DNA from: an uncultured archaeon
Lineage (GTDB): Archaea > Nanobdellota > Nanobdellia > Pacearchaeales > GW2011-AR1
Length of the DNA: 64,000 nt
Direction: 5' to 3'
NCBI GenBank assembly: GCA_902385635.1
Contig: CABMGN010000008.1
Span: 1-64,000 of the forward strand
Shown here: positions 17,388 through 27,200 of the stretch, piece after piece
Layout: every line of letters begins with the position of its first letter
Position numbering within the stretch: position 1 is the first letter of the stretch
Notes under the pieces: generated by a model
The model's database searches: none
What the model saw: the letters and a program-made list of their open reading frames with translations, nothing else
What the model was told of the DNA's origin: nothing
Made by a program: the position numbers and the translations under genes

Positions 17388-19856
17388 ATGAAAATAGACT
17401 TCATCCCCATAGACTACGATCACTTCGAATTCAACAAGAGAGATATAATAAAAGTAATTGGCAGGACAGACAAAGGGAAGAGGCTCTGCCTTTTTGATGA
17501 GATAGACTCTTTTTTCTGGGTACTTCTAGACAAAAAATTATCAAAGGAGAAAATCAAGAGTGCAATAAAAAAAATAGAAAAAGTAAGGATAAAAGAAGAA
17601 GGTAAGGACATCAAGGCAATCAAAATAATTCCTGTGGAAAAGAACTTCCTAGGAAAACCAGTCACAGCACTAAAGATCTTCACAAAGAATAATGCCGAAA
17701 TGAAAGTTCTAGCAAATAAAGTAGAATCAGAAAACTTCACAGTTAGGGGAAATGATCTAAATATAATTACAAGATATATAATTGAAAAAGATCTAATTCC
17801 TAGTTACTGGTACGAAGTAGAAGGAGATATCTTGACAGAAGATAGTTTAGATTTTGGAGGAATACAAAAAAGTCTTGATGTGGAATTCTGTTTGAAGCTT
17901 AAAAAAACAAAAGTTTATGATCAATTTGAAAAGTCATTTAATCCTAAAGCAGTAGCATTTGATATTGAATGCGACGATATCTCCTTAGGAGAAGGAGAAA
18001 TCCTTATGATATCTCTCGCTTCTTCTGAAGGATTCAAAAAAGTCTTAACATGGAAAAAACCAAGTCATGGTAGAAAACCAGAATATGTTGAAATACTCAA
18101 AGATGAAAAAGAGATGCTTGAAAAATTCTCAGAGTACGTAAGTAAGATTTCTCCAGATTTTTTAGTGGGATACTACTCTGATCACTTTGATTTTCCATAC
18201 ATAAAAACCCGTGCAGAGAAATTAAAAGCGAAGATAAACCTCGGGATTGACGGCTCCGGATTAAAACTAACTAAAGGAAAGAACGTGGCCGGAAAAATAA
18301 AGGGGATAGTTCACATAGACCTGCTTAATTTTATAGATACAGCCTATTCACAGTATATGCAATCAGAAACTCTCTCCTTAAATGAAGTTGCAAAAGAATT
18401 TCTAGGAGAAGAAAAAGTAAAGTTTGAATTCAAGCATTCTTCAAAAATGGAAGACTCTGAATGGGAAAAATACTACGAATACAACCTACATGATTCTGTA
18501 TTAACTATAAAACTGTTCGAAAAGATGTGGCCAGATCTAATGGAATTTTCAAGAGTTATTCAAGAACCAATCTTTGAAGTATCGAGAAATGGTATGTCAA
18601 AAAATGTGGAATCCTACATACTACACAACCTAAAACAGTTTAATGAAGTTCCTGAAAAAAAACCAGAACATGATGAACTTTCCGAGAGAAGAAACAGAGA
18701 GAGATATGAGGGTGCGTTTGTATTCGAACCAATTCCAGGACTTTACGAAAATATAGCAATGTTTGATTTTACAAGCAGTTACGGAAGTGTTATTGTTACA
18801 TACAATTTATCAAAAGCAACCTTACTAGAAAAACCAGAAAAAGATGCTTATTCTATTGAAACACTCGGGAAAAAAGTTTACTTCTCGAAAAAACCCGGAT
18901 TCCTCCCAGAAATACTAAAGGAGATAATTTCAAAGAGAAAGCAATTCAAAAAAGAGCTAAAAGAAAAACCAGATGCAATAAAAAAAGCACGCTCAAATGC
19001 ATTCAAACTTTTAGCAAATTCTTACTACGGATATCAAGGATTTTTTGGAGCAAGGTATTACTGTGTAGAAGCGGCTGCGGCATCTGCAGCTTTTGCAAGG
19101 AAAGCAATACAAGAAGTTATAGAAAAAATAACAAAAGAAAAACATAAAGTAATCTACTCAGACACAGATTCTATCGCATTTCTTAGAGGAAAAAGCTCGC
19201 ATGAAGAAATAAAAAAGCTTCTTGAAAAAATAAATAAAGGACTTCCAGGAATAATGGAACTTGAACTAGAAGGTTTTTTCAAAAGAGGGATCTGGGTTAC
19301 AAAAAGAACAGGAGAAATTGGGGCAAAGAAAAAATACGCTCTTCGAGGTGAAGATGGAAAACTAAAGATTAGAGGATTTGAAACAGTTCGAAGAGACTGG
19401 TGTAAATTAGCAAGAGACACCCAGAATAGAGTTATCCGCTTGGTTCTAGACGAAGGTAATGAAAAAAAAGCACTCGAGTATGTAAAAGAAGTAATAAAAA
19501 AATTAAAAGAAAGAAAAATAGACAAAAAAGAAATTTTGATCAGAACACAACTCAAAAAACCTCTTTCAGAATATAAAGCAATTTCCCCACACGTTATCGC
19601 TGCAAGGAAAATGATTGAACAAGAGATACCTATAGCTCACGGTAGTTTAATAGAGTATTATATAGCAGAAACTCTAGAAAAGAAGAAACTAGTTAGAGAG
19701 AAAGTTAAACTGCCTGAAGAAAAAGGAGAGTACAATCTAGAATACTACCTTACAAAACAGATTCTTCCTTCAGTTGAAAACATCCTTCAGGTCTTCAATG
19801 TGGAAACAAAAAATTTAGTAGAAGGGAAAAAACAGACAACATTAGGAGATTTTTAA
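17388..19856 (+). CDS. polB: family B DNA polymerase
   Basis: ExoI-like FDIECDD, DFTSSYGSVI, KLLANSYYGYQG, YSDTDSIAF; C-terminal PIP-box KQTTLGDF. Confidence 0.95.
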   Translation: MKIDFIPIDYDHFEFNKRDIIKVIGRTDKGKRLCLFDEIDSFFWVLLDKKLSKEKIKSAIKKIEKVRIKEEGKDIKAIKIIPVEKNFLGKPVTALKIFTKNNAEMKVLANKVESENFTVRGNDLNIITRYIIEKDLIPSYWYEVEGDILTEDSLDFGGIQKSLDVEFCLKLKKTKVYDQFEKSFNPKAVAFDIECDDISLGEGEILMISLASSEGFKKVLTWKKPSHGRKPEYVEILKDEKEMLEKFSEYVSKISPDFLVGYYSDHFDFPYIKTRAEKLKAKINLGIDGSGLKLTKGKNVAGKIKGIVHIDLLNFIDTAYSQYMQSETLSLNEVAKEFLGEEKVKFEFKHSSKMEDSEWEKYYEYNLHDSVLTIKLFEKMWPDLMEFSRVIQEPIFEVSRNGMSKNVESYILHNLKQFNEVPEKKPEHDELSERRNRERYEGAFVFEPIPGLYENIAMFDFTSSYGSVIVTYNLSKATLLEKPEKDAYSIETLGKKVYFSKKPGFLPEILKEIISKRKQFKKELKEKPDAIKKARSNAFKLLANSYYGYQGFFGARYYCVEAAAASAAFARKAIQEVIEKITKEKHKVIYSDTDSIAFLRGKSSHEEIKKLLEKINKGLPGIMELELEGFFKRGIWVTKRTGEIGAKKKYALRGEDGKLKIRGFETVRRDWCKLARDTQNRVIRLVLDEGNEKKALEYVKEVIKKLKERKIDKKEILIRTQLKKPLSEYKAISPHVIAARKMIEQEIPIAHGSLIEYYIAETLEKKKLVREKVKLPEEKGEYNLEYYLTKQILPSVENILQVFNVETKNLVEGKKQTTLGDF

Positions 19857-19862
19857 ATAAAA

Positions 19863-21545
19863 ATGCCTGAAGAAAAAGAGACCCTAATAACAAAGATTTC
19901 TAAAAGATTAGGTCGAGGAACAAAAAGAAGATTTCGAAACAGAATTATAGAAGGCCCAATTATTAAAACAGGGGTAGCGGCTGGCGGAGCAATGGGTATC
20001 GGAGCAATAGCCTCACCAGAGCAGTCTTGGAAAGGATATATCTTAAGCGGCCTTAAATCAGTTTATGAAATTCCAGAAAGAATTTATCACACAATAACCG
20101 GCGCAGAAAAAGTAGTAGAGAGCGCGAAAGATATCCAAAGAGCAATAGAACCTGCCCAGAAAGATCTTGAAAATTTAATAGGATCAACTGAAAAAGTAAA
20201 AGAGGGATTAAAACAGTTCAGCCCAGGAGATATCATACATGGTGGAAAAGAAGCCATAGACAATGCGCTAAACCTCAGAGGGTCTGGTGAACACGCAATT
20301 AACACCATACAACAGCATGGAGAAGAGGTAACTAAGTATGTACAGCATAGAGTAGGAGATTTAGCAGATATGGTTCAGCATACACTTCATAATCTTTCAG
20401 AAGATCCTGCCCGCGCACTAACTGCAATGGGGCTATTTACCGCAGCCGGAGCACTCGGGGGTTATGCTATTGCAAAAAGAGTAAAAAAAGCCAAGAGACT
20501 TAAAAGAATCGTCGGAGAAGAAGATACAACCCTCGGAGAAGATGCAATTTACGGAGGAAAAGTTTTAATGACAAAACTAAGCGATCTTATCAGCTTAGGA
20601 ATAATAAGCTATAACTTAGGAAAAGAAAGCCTTTATTCAAAAGCGAAGTTAGTTGGAGAGCAAGTAAGAATGGGAATCTCCGAAACAATGAAGCATAGCG
20701 GAGAAGTCTCAAGTGGATTAGGAGATTATGTAAACAAAGGTAAGGAAACAGTCAAGCTGGTAAAGGATATTGGAAAAAATATATACAATTATTTTACAGG
20801 TCAACCCCAAGTAGATGTTAGCGAGCATATTGAAAATATACAAAGAGGGGGTCGCAGCATAGAGAGTATCATAAACTCAGCAGACCAAACAATAGAATCA
20901 ATAAAAACAACACTAGAACATGTAGAACGAGCTCCAGACCTATTAAAAGATACTCCCGGAATGGAAAAATATCTTGAGTTTTTACGAAGAACTCCTGAAG
21001 GAATTGAAAAGTTATACGATCTTGGAAGACAAGTAGCAGAAACAGGCATTCATCCCGAACAGATAAGAAACTCTTACGGACCCGTAGCAGAAATGATTGC
21101 AAATGCTGCAGTAAATATTTACCAGCACCCAGCAGAAAGCCTTGGGATGGTTGCAACAGTTGGGTTAATAGGAAAAGCTGCGCCACAAGTAGTTTCATAC
21201 ATTGCGAATACAGCACATGATTATTTGTTAGCAAGAAAAGAAAGAAAAAAGAAACTTCTTACAGGGGTTAGAGAAAAAGTCAGAGAAGTTCAAAAAGCAA
21301 CAGACCATTTCTATAAAGAAAGTAAAGTACAAGTAAGAATTGGTTTAGGTTTATTTGTTTTATCTCTCGTAGCTTTTAAGTTCACAATGAATGGATTCGC
21401 AGTTTCGGAAGTTTCTAATAAGTTAAACCTAATCCCCCTAGTATTATTCATCTTAGCGCTTTGTGTGGGTTATTTAGGGATATACAAAAGAAAGAAAGCA
21501 AAAAAGATACGGAAAAGGTTAAAAGACATTCTAAACTCTTATTAA
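19863..21545 (+). CDS. hypothetical long helical protein with C-terminal TM segments
   Basis: Amphipathic repeats and two C-terminal hydrophobic stretches. Confidence 0.6.
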   Translation: MPEEKETLITKISKRLGRGTKRRFRNRIIEGPIIKTGVAAGGAMGIGAIASPEQSWKGYILSGLKSVYEIPERIYHTITGAEKVVESAKDIQRAIEPAQKDLENLIGSTEKVKEGLKQFSPGDIIHGGKEAIDNALNLRGSGEHAINTIQQHGEEVTKYVQHRVGDLADMVQHTLHNLSEDPARALTAMGLFTAAGALGGYAIAKRVKKAKRLKRIVGEEDTTLGEDAIYGGKVLMTKLSDLISLGIISYNLGKESLYSKAKLVGEQVRMGISETMKHSGEVSSGLGDYVNKGKETVKLVKDIGKNIYNYFTGQPQVDVSEHIENIQRGGRSIESIINSADQTIESIKTTLEHVERAPDLLKDTPGMEKYLEFLRRTPEGIEKLYDLGRQVAETGIHPEQIRNSYGPVAEMIANAAVNIYQHPAESLGMVATVGLIGKAAPQVVSYIANTAHDYLLARKERKKKLLTGVREKVREVQKATDHFYKESKVQVRIGLGLFVLSLVAFKFTMNGFAVSEVSNKLNLIPLVLFILALCVGYLGIYKRKKAKKIRKRLKDILNSY

Positions 21546-21547
21546 GA

Positions 21548-22150
21548 ATGTCAAAATTAAAAACCATTATTAACGAACTAGAGGAACACATCCCCTTTAC
21601 AGCTTCTGCTTCGCTTATTGCGATAATTATTGTTGCTTTAATTTTCTATTTTAACCAAAATTTTCTTCTAGAAATAAGTAAATCATTCGAAACATTTCAC
21701 GGTTTGCACATCTTTGCCTCTGCAATAGTCTCAACAGGAATTTTTTATAAATACAAAAAGAAGATCTTTAGTGCAATTTTAGTTGGAATCCTTTCTTCAA
21801 TTATTATTGGTAGTTTAAGTGATGTTATTCTCCCTTACGCGGGAAGTTTAGTTTTAGGGCTAAAACCCGAATTCCACCTTCCGATAATTGAGAATTTCTT
21901 AATAATTTTTGGCGCAGGACTAATTGGATGTATCTTTGGATTACTAACCGGTCTAACAAAACTACCCCATTTCTTACATATTTTTCTCTCAACAGTCGCG
22001 AGTTTATTTTATATAATCCAGTACTCAACATTTACCCTAATTTCCTTTATAGGGATCTTTTTTGTGCTTTTCATAGCAGTAATTATTCCTTGCTGTACAA
22101 GCGACATTGTTCTACCAATCTTATTTCTAAGAGGAAAACATAAACATTAA
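21548..22150 (+). CDS. multi-TM membrane protein
   Basis: ORF 21461 overlaps previous gene; ATG at 21548 (MSKLKTI) preferred; about 6 hydrophobic segments. Confidence 0.6.
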   Translation: MSKLKTIINELEEHIPFTASASLIAIIIVALIFYFNQNFLLEISKSFETFHGLHIFASAIVSTGIFYKYKKKIFSAILVGILSSIIIGSLSDVILPYAGSLVLGLKPEFHLPIIENFLIIFGAGLIGCIFGLLTGLTKLPHFLHIFLSTVASLFYIIQYSTFTLISFIGIFFVLFIAVIIPCCTSDIVLPILFLRGKHKH

Positions 22151-22191
22151 TTAGACTAAATAGTTTTAAACTGGTTTCTAGTTCTAGATGA

Positions 22192-22650
22192 ATGGCAATG
22201 CCTTGTCCGGAGCCAACAACCTACCAAGTGACAAGAAAGTGTTTTCTAATAGAAAGTTTTCCCCCTACTTTTGAATATCTTTTAAATGAAGGATGGAAAA
22301 ACGCGGGGGATATATGCAGAAGGATCTATGATTCAATACTAAAAACAGCTGAAGAAGTAGGATACGAGCCGGCCATAACCGGTTTAGCAGAAGGAAGAAT
22401 TGAGGGGGATAATAAAAAGGTAGTTGAAACAGTAGAGGTGTTCGGATCTTTAGAACTACTTGCGAGTATTTGCGCTGGCAGAGAGCTTTCTATAGATTTC
22501 TGGAAAGAAAATAGAGAAAAAGTAAATGTTGCTAGGCTAAATCTGGTTAAAGAAGGGAAGCTAGTATTAACCGTGCTGGAAAATAGAAATTCTCCAATAA
22601 ATTCTGCGGATTTAGTATTAAAGCTAAAGGATCTCCTTGTTGCAGCATAA
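22192..22650 (+). CDS. hypothetical protein
   Basis: ORF only. Confidence 0.5.
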   Translation: MAMPCPEPTTYQVTRKCFLIESFPPTFEYLLNEGWKNAGDICRRIYDSILKTAEEVGYEPAITGLAEGRIEGDNKKVVETVEVFGSLELLASICAGRELSIDFWKENREKVNVARLNLVKEGKLVLTVLENRNSPINSADLVLKLKDLLVAA

Positions 22651-22678
22651 TTATAAACTAATTATTCCATAGAAATTT

Positions 22679-23656
22679 ATGGAGAGAATTAAGAAAAACT
22701 TAGAATTAAAACCCCTATTTCTAGAAAGAATAAAACTCCTTCTTCCGGATGAAAACGATCTTGAAGGATACCTAAAAATACTAAAAGTTGAGCCAGTAAG
22801 ATCTATACGTTGTAACAAGCTAAAGATTTCTCCAGAAAAACTAAAAGAAAACTTAGAAAAGAAAGGTTGGAAAATTTCTCAACCATTCAAGGAGTATCCC
22901 GAAGTTATGATTGTTGAAAATAATCTCAGTCCCGGAGAACTTGGGAGGTCACTAGAACACCTATTAGGTTATTATTACGTACAAGAGTTAGCAAGTATGC
23001 TCCCAATAATCTGTTTAGCCCCCGGAGACAAAGAAACTATCCTTGACTTATGCGCCTCTCCGGGAAGTAAAACAACACAAATAGCCGCAGAGTTAGAAAA
23101 TCGCGGATTAATCATAGCAAACGAACCACAAATGGATCGGCTACGGATCTTAGCATCTAATTTAGAAAGATGTGGGGTAACAAATACCATAATCACAAGA
23201 AAAGATGGGCGTTCTATATGTAAAGATCTAAAAGAAGCAAATATAGAATTTGATAAAATACTTGTTGATGCCCCGTGCTCTGGAGAAGGAACTCTTAGAA
23301 GTTCTCCAAAAACTTATTTAATGTGGAATATAAAAACAATACAAAATCTTCCGAAGATTCAAGAAAGACTTTTTTCAGAAGCCTTTGAAACCCTAAAGGT
23401 TGGTGGAGAACTAGTTTACTCTACTTGCACCCACGCACCAGAAGAAAACGAGGGAGTTGTAAATGATATGTTAGAAAAGTTCGGAGAAAGAATAAAAATA
23501 GAAAAAGTGAATATTCCCCTAAAGAAGGTCAGACCCGGACTAACAGAGTGGCAAGGTAAAAAGTACTCAAAAGAGGTAAAAAATTGCGCGCGGATTTATC
23601 CTCACGACAATAACACAGAAGGATTTTTTATAAGTAAATTCCGGAGAGTAAAATGA
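22679..23656 (+). CDS. NOL1/NOP2/Sun-family RNA m5C methyltransferase
   Basis: ILDLCASPGSKTTQIA, VDAPCSGEGTL, VYSTCTHAPEENEGVV. Confidence 0.9.
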   Translation: MERIKKNLELKPLFLERIKLLLPDENDLEGYLKILKVEPVRSIRCNKLKISPEKLKENLEKKGWKISQPFKEYPEVMIVENNLSPGELGRSLEHLLGYYYVQELASMLPIICLAPGDKETILDLCASPGSKTTQIAAELENRGLIIANEPQMDRLRILASNLERCGVTNTIITRKDGRSICKDLKEANIEFDKILVDAPCSGEGTLRSSPKTYLMWNIKTIQNLPKIQERLFSEAFETLKVGGELVYSTCTHAPEENEGVVNDMLEKFGERIKIEKVNIPLKKVRPGLTEWQGKKYSKEVKNCARIYPHDNNTEGFFISKFRRVK

Positions 23657-23952
23657 CCTCAACACTTAAAAGAATAATTTCAACAGCCTTTTGGACAATC
23701 TGGATTTTGATTGGGATCCTAATAATATTCTGGGATTTACTCTGGCTAATAAAAATACTAACATATAAACCAGAAGTGGTTCCCTCATTAGTTGGCTTAG
23801 TTACAACAACCACGGCAAGCATTGCAGCTATGTCTGCCTTACTAATTTATGGCATAGCTTTCCTTGTTGCTTACATAGTTTTAACAGTAATTTTCTTACT
23901 AATTAAAAGACATAAGAGAAAAAATGACAGAATATCTAAAAGTACTAAATGA
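23653..23952 (+). CDS. hypothetical two-TM protein
   Basis: Hydrophobic segments, overlapping start with upstream gene. Confidence 0.5.
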   Translation: MTSTLKRIISTAFWTIWILIGILIIFWDLLWLIKILTYKPEVVPSLVGLVTTTTASIAAMSALLIYGIAFLVAYIVLTVIFLLIKRHKRKNDRISKSTK

Positions 23953-24403
23953 AAAAGAAACAGAGAAAATTCTCTCTCAGTTAAAAGAACAATTTGAGAT
24001 AAAGGAAATTCCGGGGAGATTAGTTATGCGTGGGGCAGATAGAATTTTTCTCTTTACTGGAAAGATTTCAAATAAAGGAATAGCTGATCTAGAAAAAAAG
24101 GTTCCAATAGAAAGGGCAGGAGTCTATTTTGCCAAGTGGGAAAATGAACAAGTAAGGCTAAGCATAGAAGGAACGCAAATCCTCGGAGAACAAATAAAAA
24201 AGAATAGGTTTAATCTAGAAACAGAAGAACAAGTTGAAACCTGGATGTCCGGGCAAGAACTTTTAATTCAAACTGGGTTGAAAGGAATTGTTGCAATGAA
24301 ATACAAAGAACATTTTTTAGGTTGTGGTAAAGCTTCGGAAAACAAAATATCTAATTTCATCCCTAAAAATAGAAGATTAAAATTAAAAACAACAATAATC
24401 TAA
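23924..24403 (+). CDS. PUA-like RNA-binding domain protein
   Basis: C-terminal GLKGIVAMKYKEHFLGCGKASENKISNFIPKNRRLK resembles PUA-type domains of NIP7/RsmF proteins. Confidence 0.55.
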   Translation: MTEYLKVLNEKETEKILSQLKEQFEIKEIPGRLVMRGADRIFLFTGKISNKGIADLEKKVPIERAGVYFAKWENEQVRLSIEGTQILGEQIKKNRFNLETEEQVETWMSGQELLIQTGLKGIVAMKYKEHFLGCGKASENKISNFIPKNRRLKLKTTII

Positions 24404-24410
24404 GATTATA

Positions 24411-25067
24411 ATGAAACTAAATGTCTCATTAATTAAACAGAATAAAAGTTCAGTAGACTGTGGATTAGCGGGAATATCAATGCTCCTGAAGTACTACGGA
24501 ATTAATAGGACTATTCAAGAGCTAAAAAGAGAAATAAAGGTTTACCCTGGGTTAGGAACTTATGCTCCCCAGTTAGGTACATATTTGCTAAAAAGAGGAT
24601 TTGAAGTAGAAATAGTTACAATGAATCCATACTTATTTTGTAACAAATTAAAAAGAAAAAGTCAAAAAGAATTGTATAACTTTCTAAGTGAAAAGTATAA
24701 GCAATCCAAAAAACCTAAGTATAAGAAACCATTAAAGTTTTTTAAAGAGTTTATTGAAGCAGGAGGAAGCATAAAGGTGAAAATTCCAGATGTAAAAGAT
24801 ATAAAAGAAGAGATCTCAAAAGGAAGACCCCTATGCGCGCTAATAACTTCAAATTTTTTATTAGGTGAAACACCTGTTTTTAATTTCCACTTTAATGTGG
24901 TTACTGGGATAGATAAAAAATACATTTATGTAAATGATCCTCTTTGGGATTACCGGGGGGGCAAACATAAACATCTAATTAATGATTTTTTATATGCAAT
25001 TTATGCGAGTGCATATGGAGATCTAGATAACGCTTCTCTTATAAAAATTAAGAAAACTACCAAATAA
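24411..25067 (+). CDS. C39-like papain-fold peptidase domain protein
   Basis: SVDCGLAGISMLLKYYG (Cys) and FHFNVVTGIDKKYIYVNDP (His, Asp). Confidence 0.7.
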   Translation: MKLNVSLIKQNKSSVDCGLAGISMLLKYYGINRTIQELKREIKVYPGLGTYAPQLGTYLLKRGFEVEIVTMNPYLFCNKLKRKSQKELYNFLSEKYKQSKKPKYKKPLKFFKEFIEAGGSIKVKIPDVKDIKEEISKGRPLCALITSNFLLGETPVFNFHFNVVTGIDKKYIYVNDPLWDYRGGKHKHLINDFLYAIYASAYGDLDNASLIKIKKTTK

Positions 25068-25068
25068 A

Positions 25069-25968
25069 ATGTCAAAAAAGTCACTCTGGATTTTAATTCC
25101 CTTAGTAATAATCGCAATCTTTATTGCACTAGTAATAATAGGCACTCTAACTAAAGAGAAATCTCCCTCAAGAGTGGGAAATAATCAACAACAGATCTCT
25201 GGAGACTTAACTAAAGGAGTTTCACTCTCACCTATTAGTTTTTCGGGGAATGATTTTACTAACTTTTTTACAAAGGCGAAAGAAGTGGGGGGTTTAATTA
25301 GTTGGGCCGGAAACTGGGAGGAGCTAAAAAATAAGAACTCTGCCCCCTATGTTTTAAGTTCTCTCTCAGAACAGTATAAATTTAAGCCAGTTATCATCAC
25401 ATCTATTCCAGATTCATATTCTGAAGATTACAAGAGTACAATAGTTAATTTTGTAAAAGAAAATAAGCCTGAGTATCTGGCTGTTGGTAACGAGATAAAT
25501 AATAACTATAAAGAATCCTATCCTATGACTTTTTCAAAAATTTATGAAGAGATAAAAAAGGTTTCTCCGGAAACAAAAGTATTTACCATATTCCAGTTAG
25601 AAAAAATGAAGCAAAGCGATAACTGGGACATATTGGATGATTTTCCACAAGCAAACTTGATAGCATTCACAACCTACCCCGAAATAATTTATCAGGAAAC
25701 TTCACAGATTCCGGACAATTATTATTCAGAGATCCAGACACACACTGGTAAGAAGATAGCATTCACAGAAGTTGGTTGGTCTAGAAAGGAAAATCAGCAA
25801 GTAGAATTCATACAAAAGTTTTCAGAAAAAGTCTCCCCCACAAATCCGGAATTCAGGATATGGCCATTTTTGTACGACCAAAACATTCAAGCACCATTTA
25901 ATATTATGGGCCTTTTAGAAAAAAATCAGGAAACAAGCCCGGCATTTGAAGCCTGGAAAAGAATATAA
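25069..25968 (+). CDS. membrane-anchored glycoside-hydrolase-like TIM-barrel protein
   Basis: N-term TM; VGNEIN and IAFTEVGW resemble acid/base and nucleophile Glu motifs of clan GH-A. Confidence 0.6.
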   Translation: MSKKSLWILIPLVIIAIFIALVIIGTLTKEKSPSRVGNNQQQISGDLTKGVSLSPISFSGNDFTNFFTKAKEVGGLISWAGNWEELKNKNSAPYVLSSLSEQYKFKPVIITSIPDSYSEDYKSTIVNFVKENKPEYLAVGNEINNNYKESYPMTFSKIYEEIKKVSPETKVFTIFQLEKMKQSDNWDILDDFPQANLIAFTTYPEIIYQETSQIPDNYYSEIQTHTGKKIAFTEVGWSRKENQQVEFIQKFSEKVSPTNPEFRIWPFLYDQNIQAPFNIMGLLEKNQETSPAFEAWKRI

Positions 25969-25990
25969 AACAATTATTTCTAACAACAAC

Positions 25991-26986
25991 ATGACAGAGA
26001 AACAATACGGAGGAAAAACTGGTAGGGAAGGAAAAACAGACACAAAACCCAAAACCCAAGTTACAACTCCAAAAACAATGGAGAAAAAAGATAAAAAAGA
26101 GAAAACAACAAAAGAAACTTCCTCAGACATGGCCCACTCATTCAAAAAAGCAAATGAGATAGCAGAAGAAATAAGAGAATTTACCAAAAAGATTGTAAAG
26201 AAAGATATCCCCCTTCTAGAAATAGCTGAAAAAATTGAAGCAGAGATTATTCGCCTTGGCGGAAAACCCGCATTTCCAACAAATCTTTCAATAAATGAGA
26301 TAGCCGCGCACTATACTCCAAGTTATGACGATAAAACTCTAGCGCGTGGGTTACTAAAAGTAGACTTCGGGATTCAAGTAAATGGGTGGACATCAGATAA
26401 TGCACTAAGTATTGATTTAGAAAACTCAGAAGAGAATAAAAAACTAATTCTAACAGCAGAGATTGCTTTAGAAAAAGCAATTGATTTAATAAAAAGAGAA
26501 AAAGAGAAAACAAGTTTGTCTGAAATCGGGAAAGAGATTCAAACAAGCATAGAAAAAGAAGGATTCAAACCAGTTGTAAACCTTTCTGGTCATGAAATAG
26601 ATCTTTACGACTTACATGCAGGTCAGACAATACCTAATGTAGACAATAAAACAAATGCCGAAATCGGAAAAGGAATAAAAGCAATTGAACCGTTTTCAAC
26701 TACCGGTGTTGGAAAAGTTCACGACGGAAACTTTTCAGGAATATACTCACTAATAGATGGAAAAACACCCAGAATGCTAAAAGCAAGAGAAGTTTTGGAA
26801 TTCATAGCAGAAGAGTATCAAACTCTTCCTTTTTGCTCCAGATGGATTCATAAAAAGTTTGGATCAATTGGAATTTTAGCATTGAAACAGTTAGAAGAAA
26901 ATGGAAATTTACACCACTTTGCACAATTGATTGAATCAAGCAGAGGAAAAGTCGCGCAAGCAGAAAGAACAATTCTTATTGATTAA
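25991..26986 (+). CDS. map: type II methionine aminopeptidase with low-complexity Lys/Thr-rich N-terminal extension
   Basis: Metal ligands in VDFGIQVNGWTSD, LSGHEID, IEPFSTTG, QAERTIL. Confidence 0.85.
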   Translation: MTEKQYGGKTGREGKTDTKPKTQVTTPKTMEKKDKKEKTTKETSSDMAHSFKKANEIAEEIREFTKKIVKKDIPLLEIAEKIEAEIIRLGGKPAFPTNLSINEIAAHYTPSYDDKTLARGLLKVDFGIQVNGWTSDNALSIDLENSEENKKLILTAEIALEKAIDLIKREKEKTSLSEIGKEIQTSIEKEGFKPVVNLSGHEIDLYDLHAGQTIPNVDNKTNAEIGKGIKAIEPFSTTGVGKVHDGNFSGIYSLIDGKTPRMLKAREVLEFIAEEYQTLPFCSRWIHKKFGSIGILALKQLEENGNLHHFAQLIESSRGKVAQAERTILID

Positions 26987-27182
26987 CTGACATAACTTTC
27001 TTTTCTATAGATGATTCCCCAACAGTAGTTCCGCAAGCGCAGTTGTAAATAATACAAAAATCCCCGCCCCCTAAAGGTTGAGTCCCCCGATAGTAAAAAT
27101 ATTTTGGTTTTTGATTCAAACAATTTTTATGGGTTCCATACAAAAATAACTCAAGTTGTTTTCCTTTCATAAAAGTGAACAA
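26976..27182 (-). CDS. small Cys-containing protein
   Basis: 68-aa ORF, THKNC...CIIYNCACG Cys pattern. Confidence 0.45.
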   Translation of the reverse strand: MFTFMKGKQLELFLYGTHKNCLNQKPKYFYYRGTQPLGGGDFCIIYNCACGTTVGESSIEKKVMSVNQ

Positions 27183-27200
27183 AGAAACTAATTTTTAAAT

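Noticed and set aside
19154-19555. 133-aa minus-strand ORF
   Set aside because: Antisense to polB catalytic core
21825-22143. ORFs 21825-22031 (-) and 21928-22143 (+)
   Set aside because: Overlap the multi-TM gene 21548-22150 in other frames
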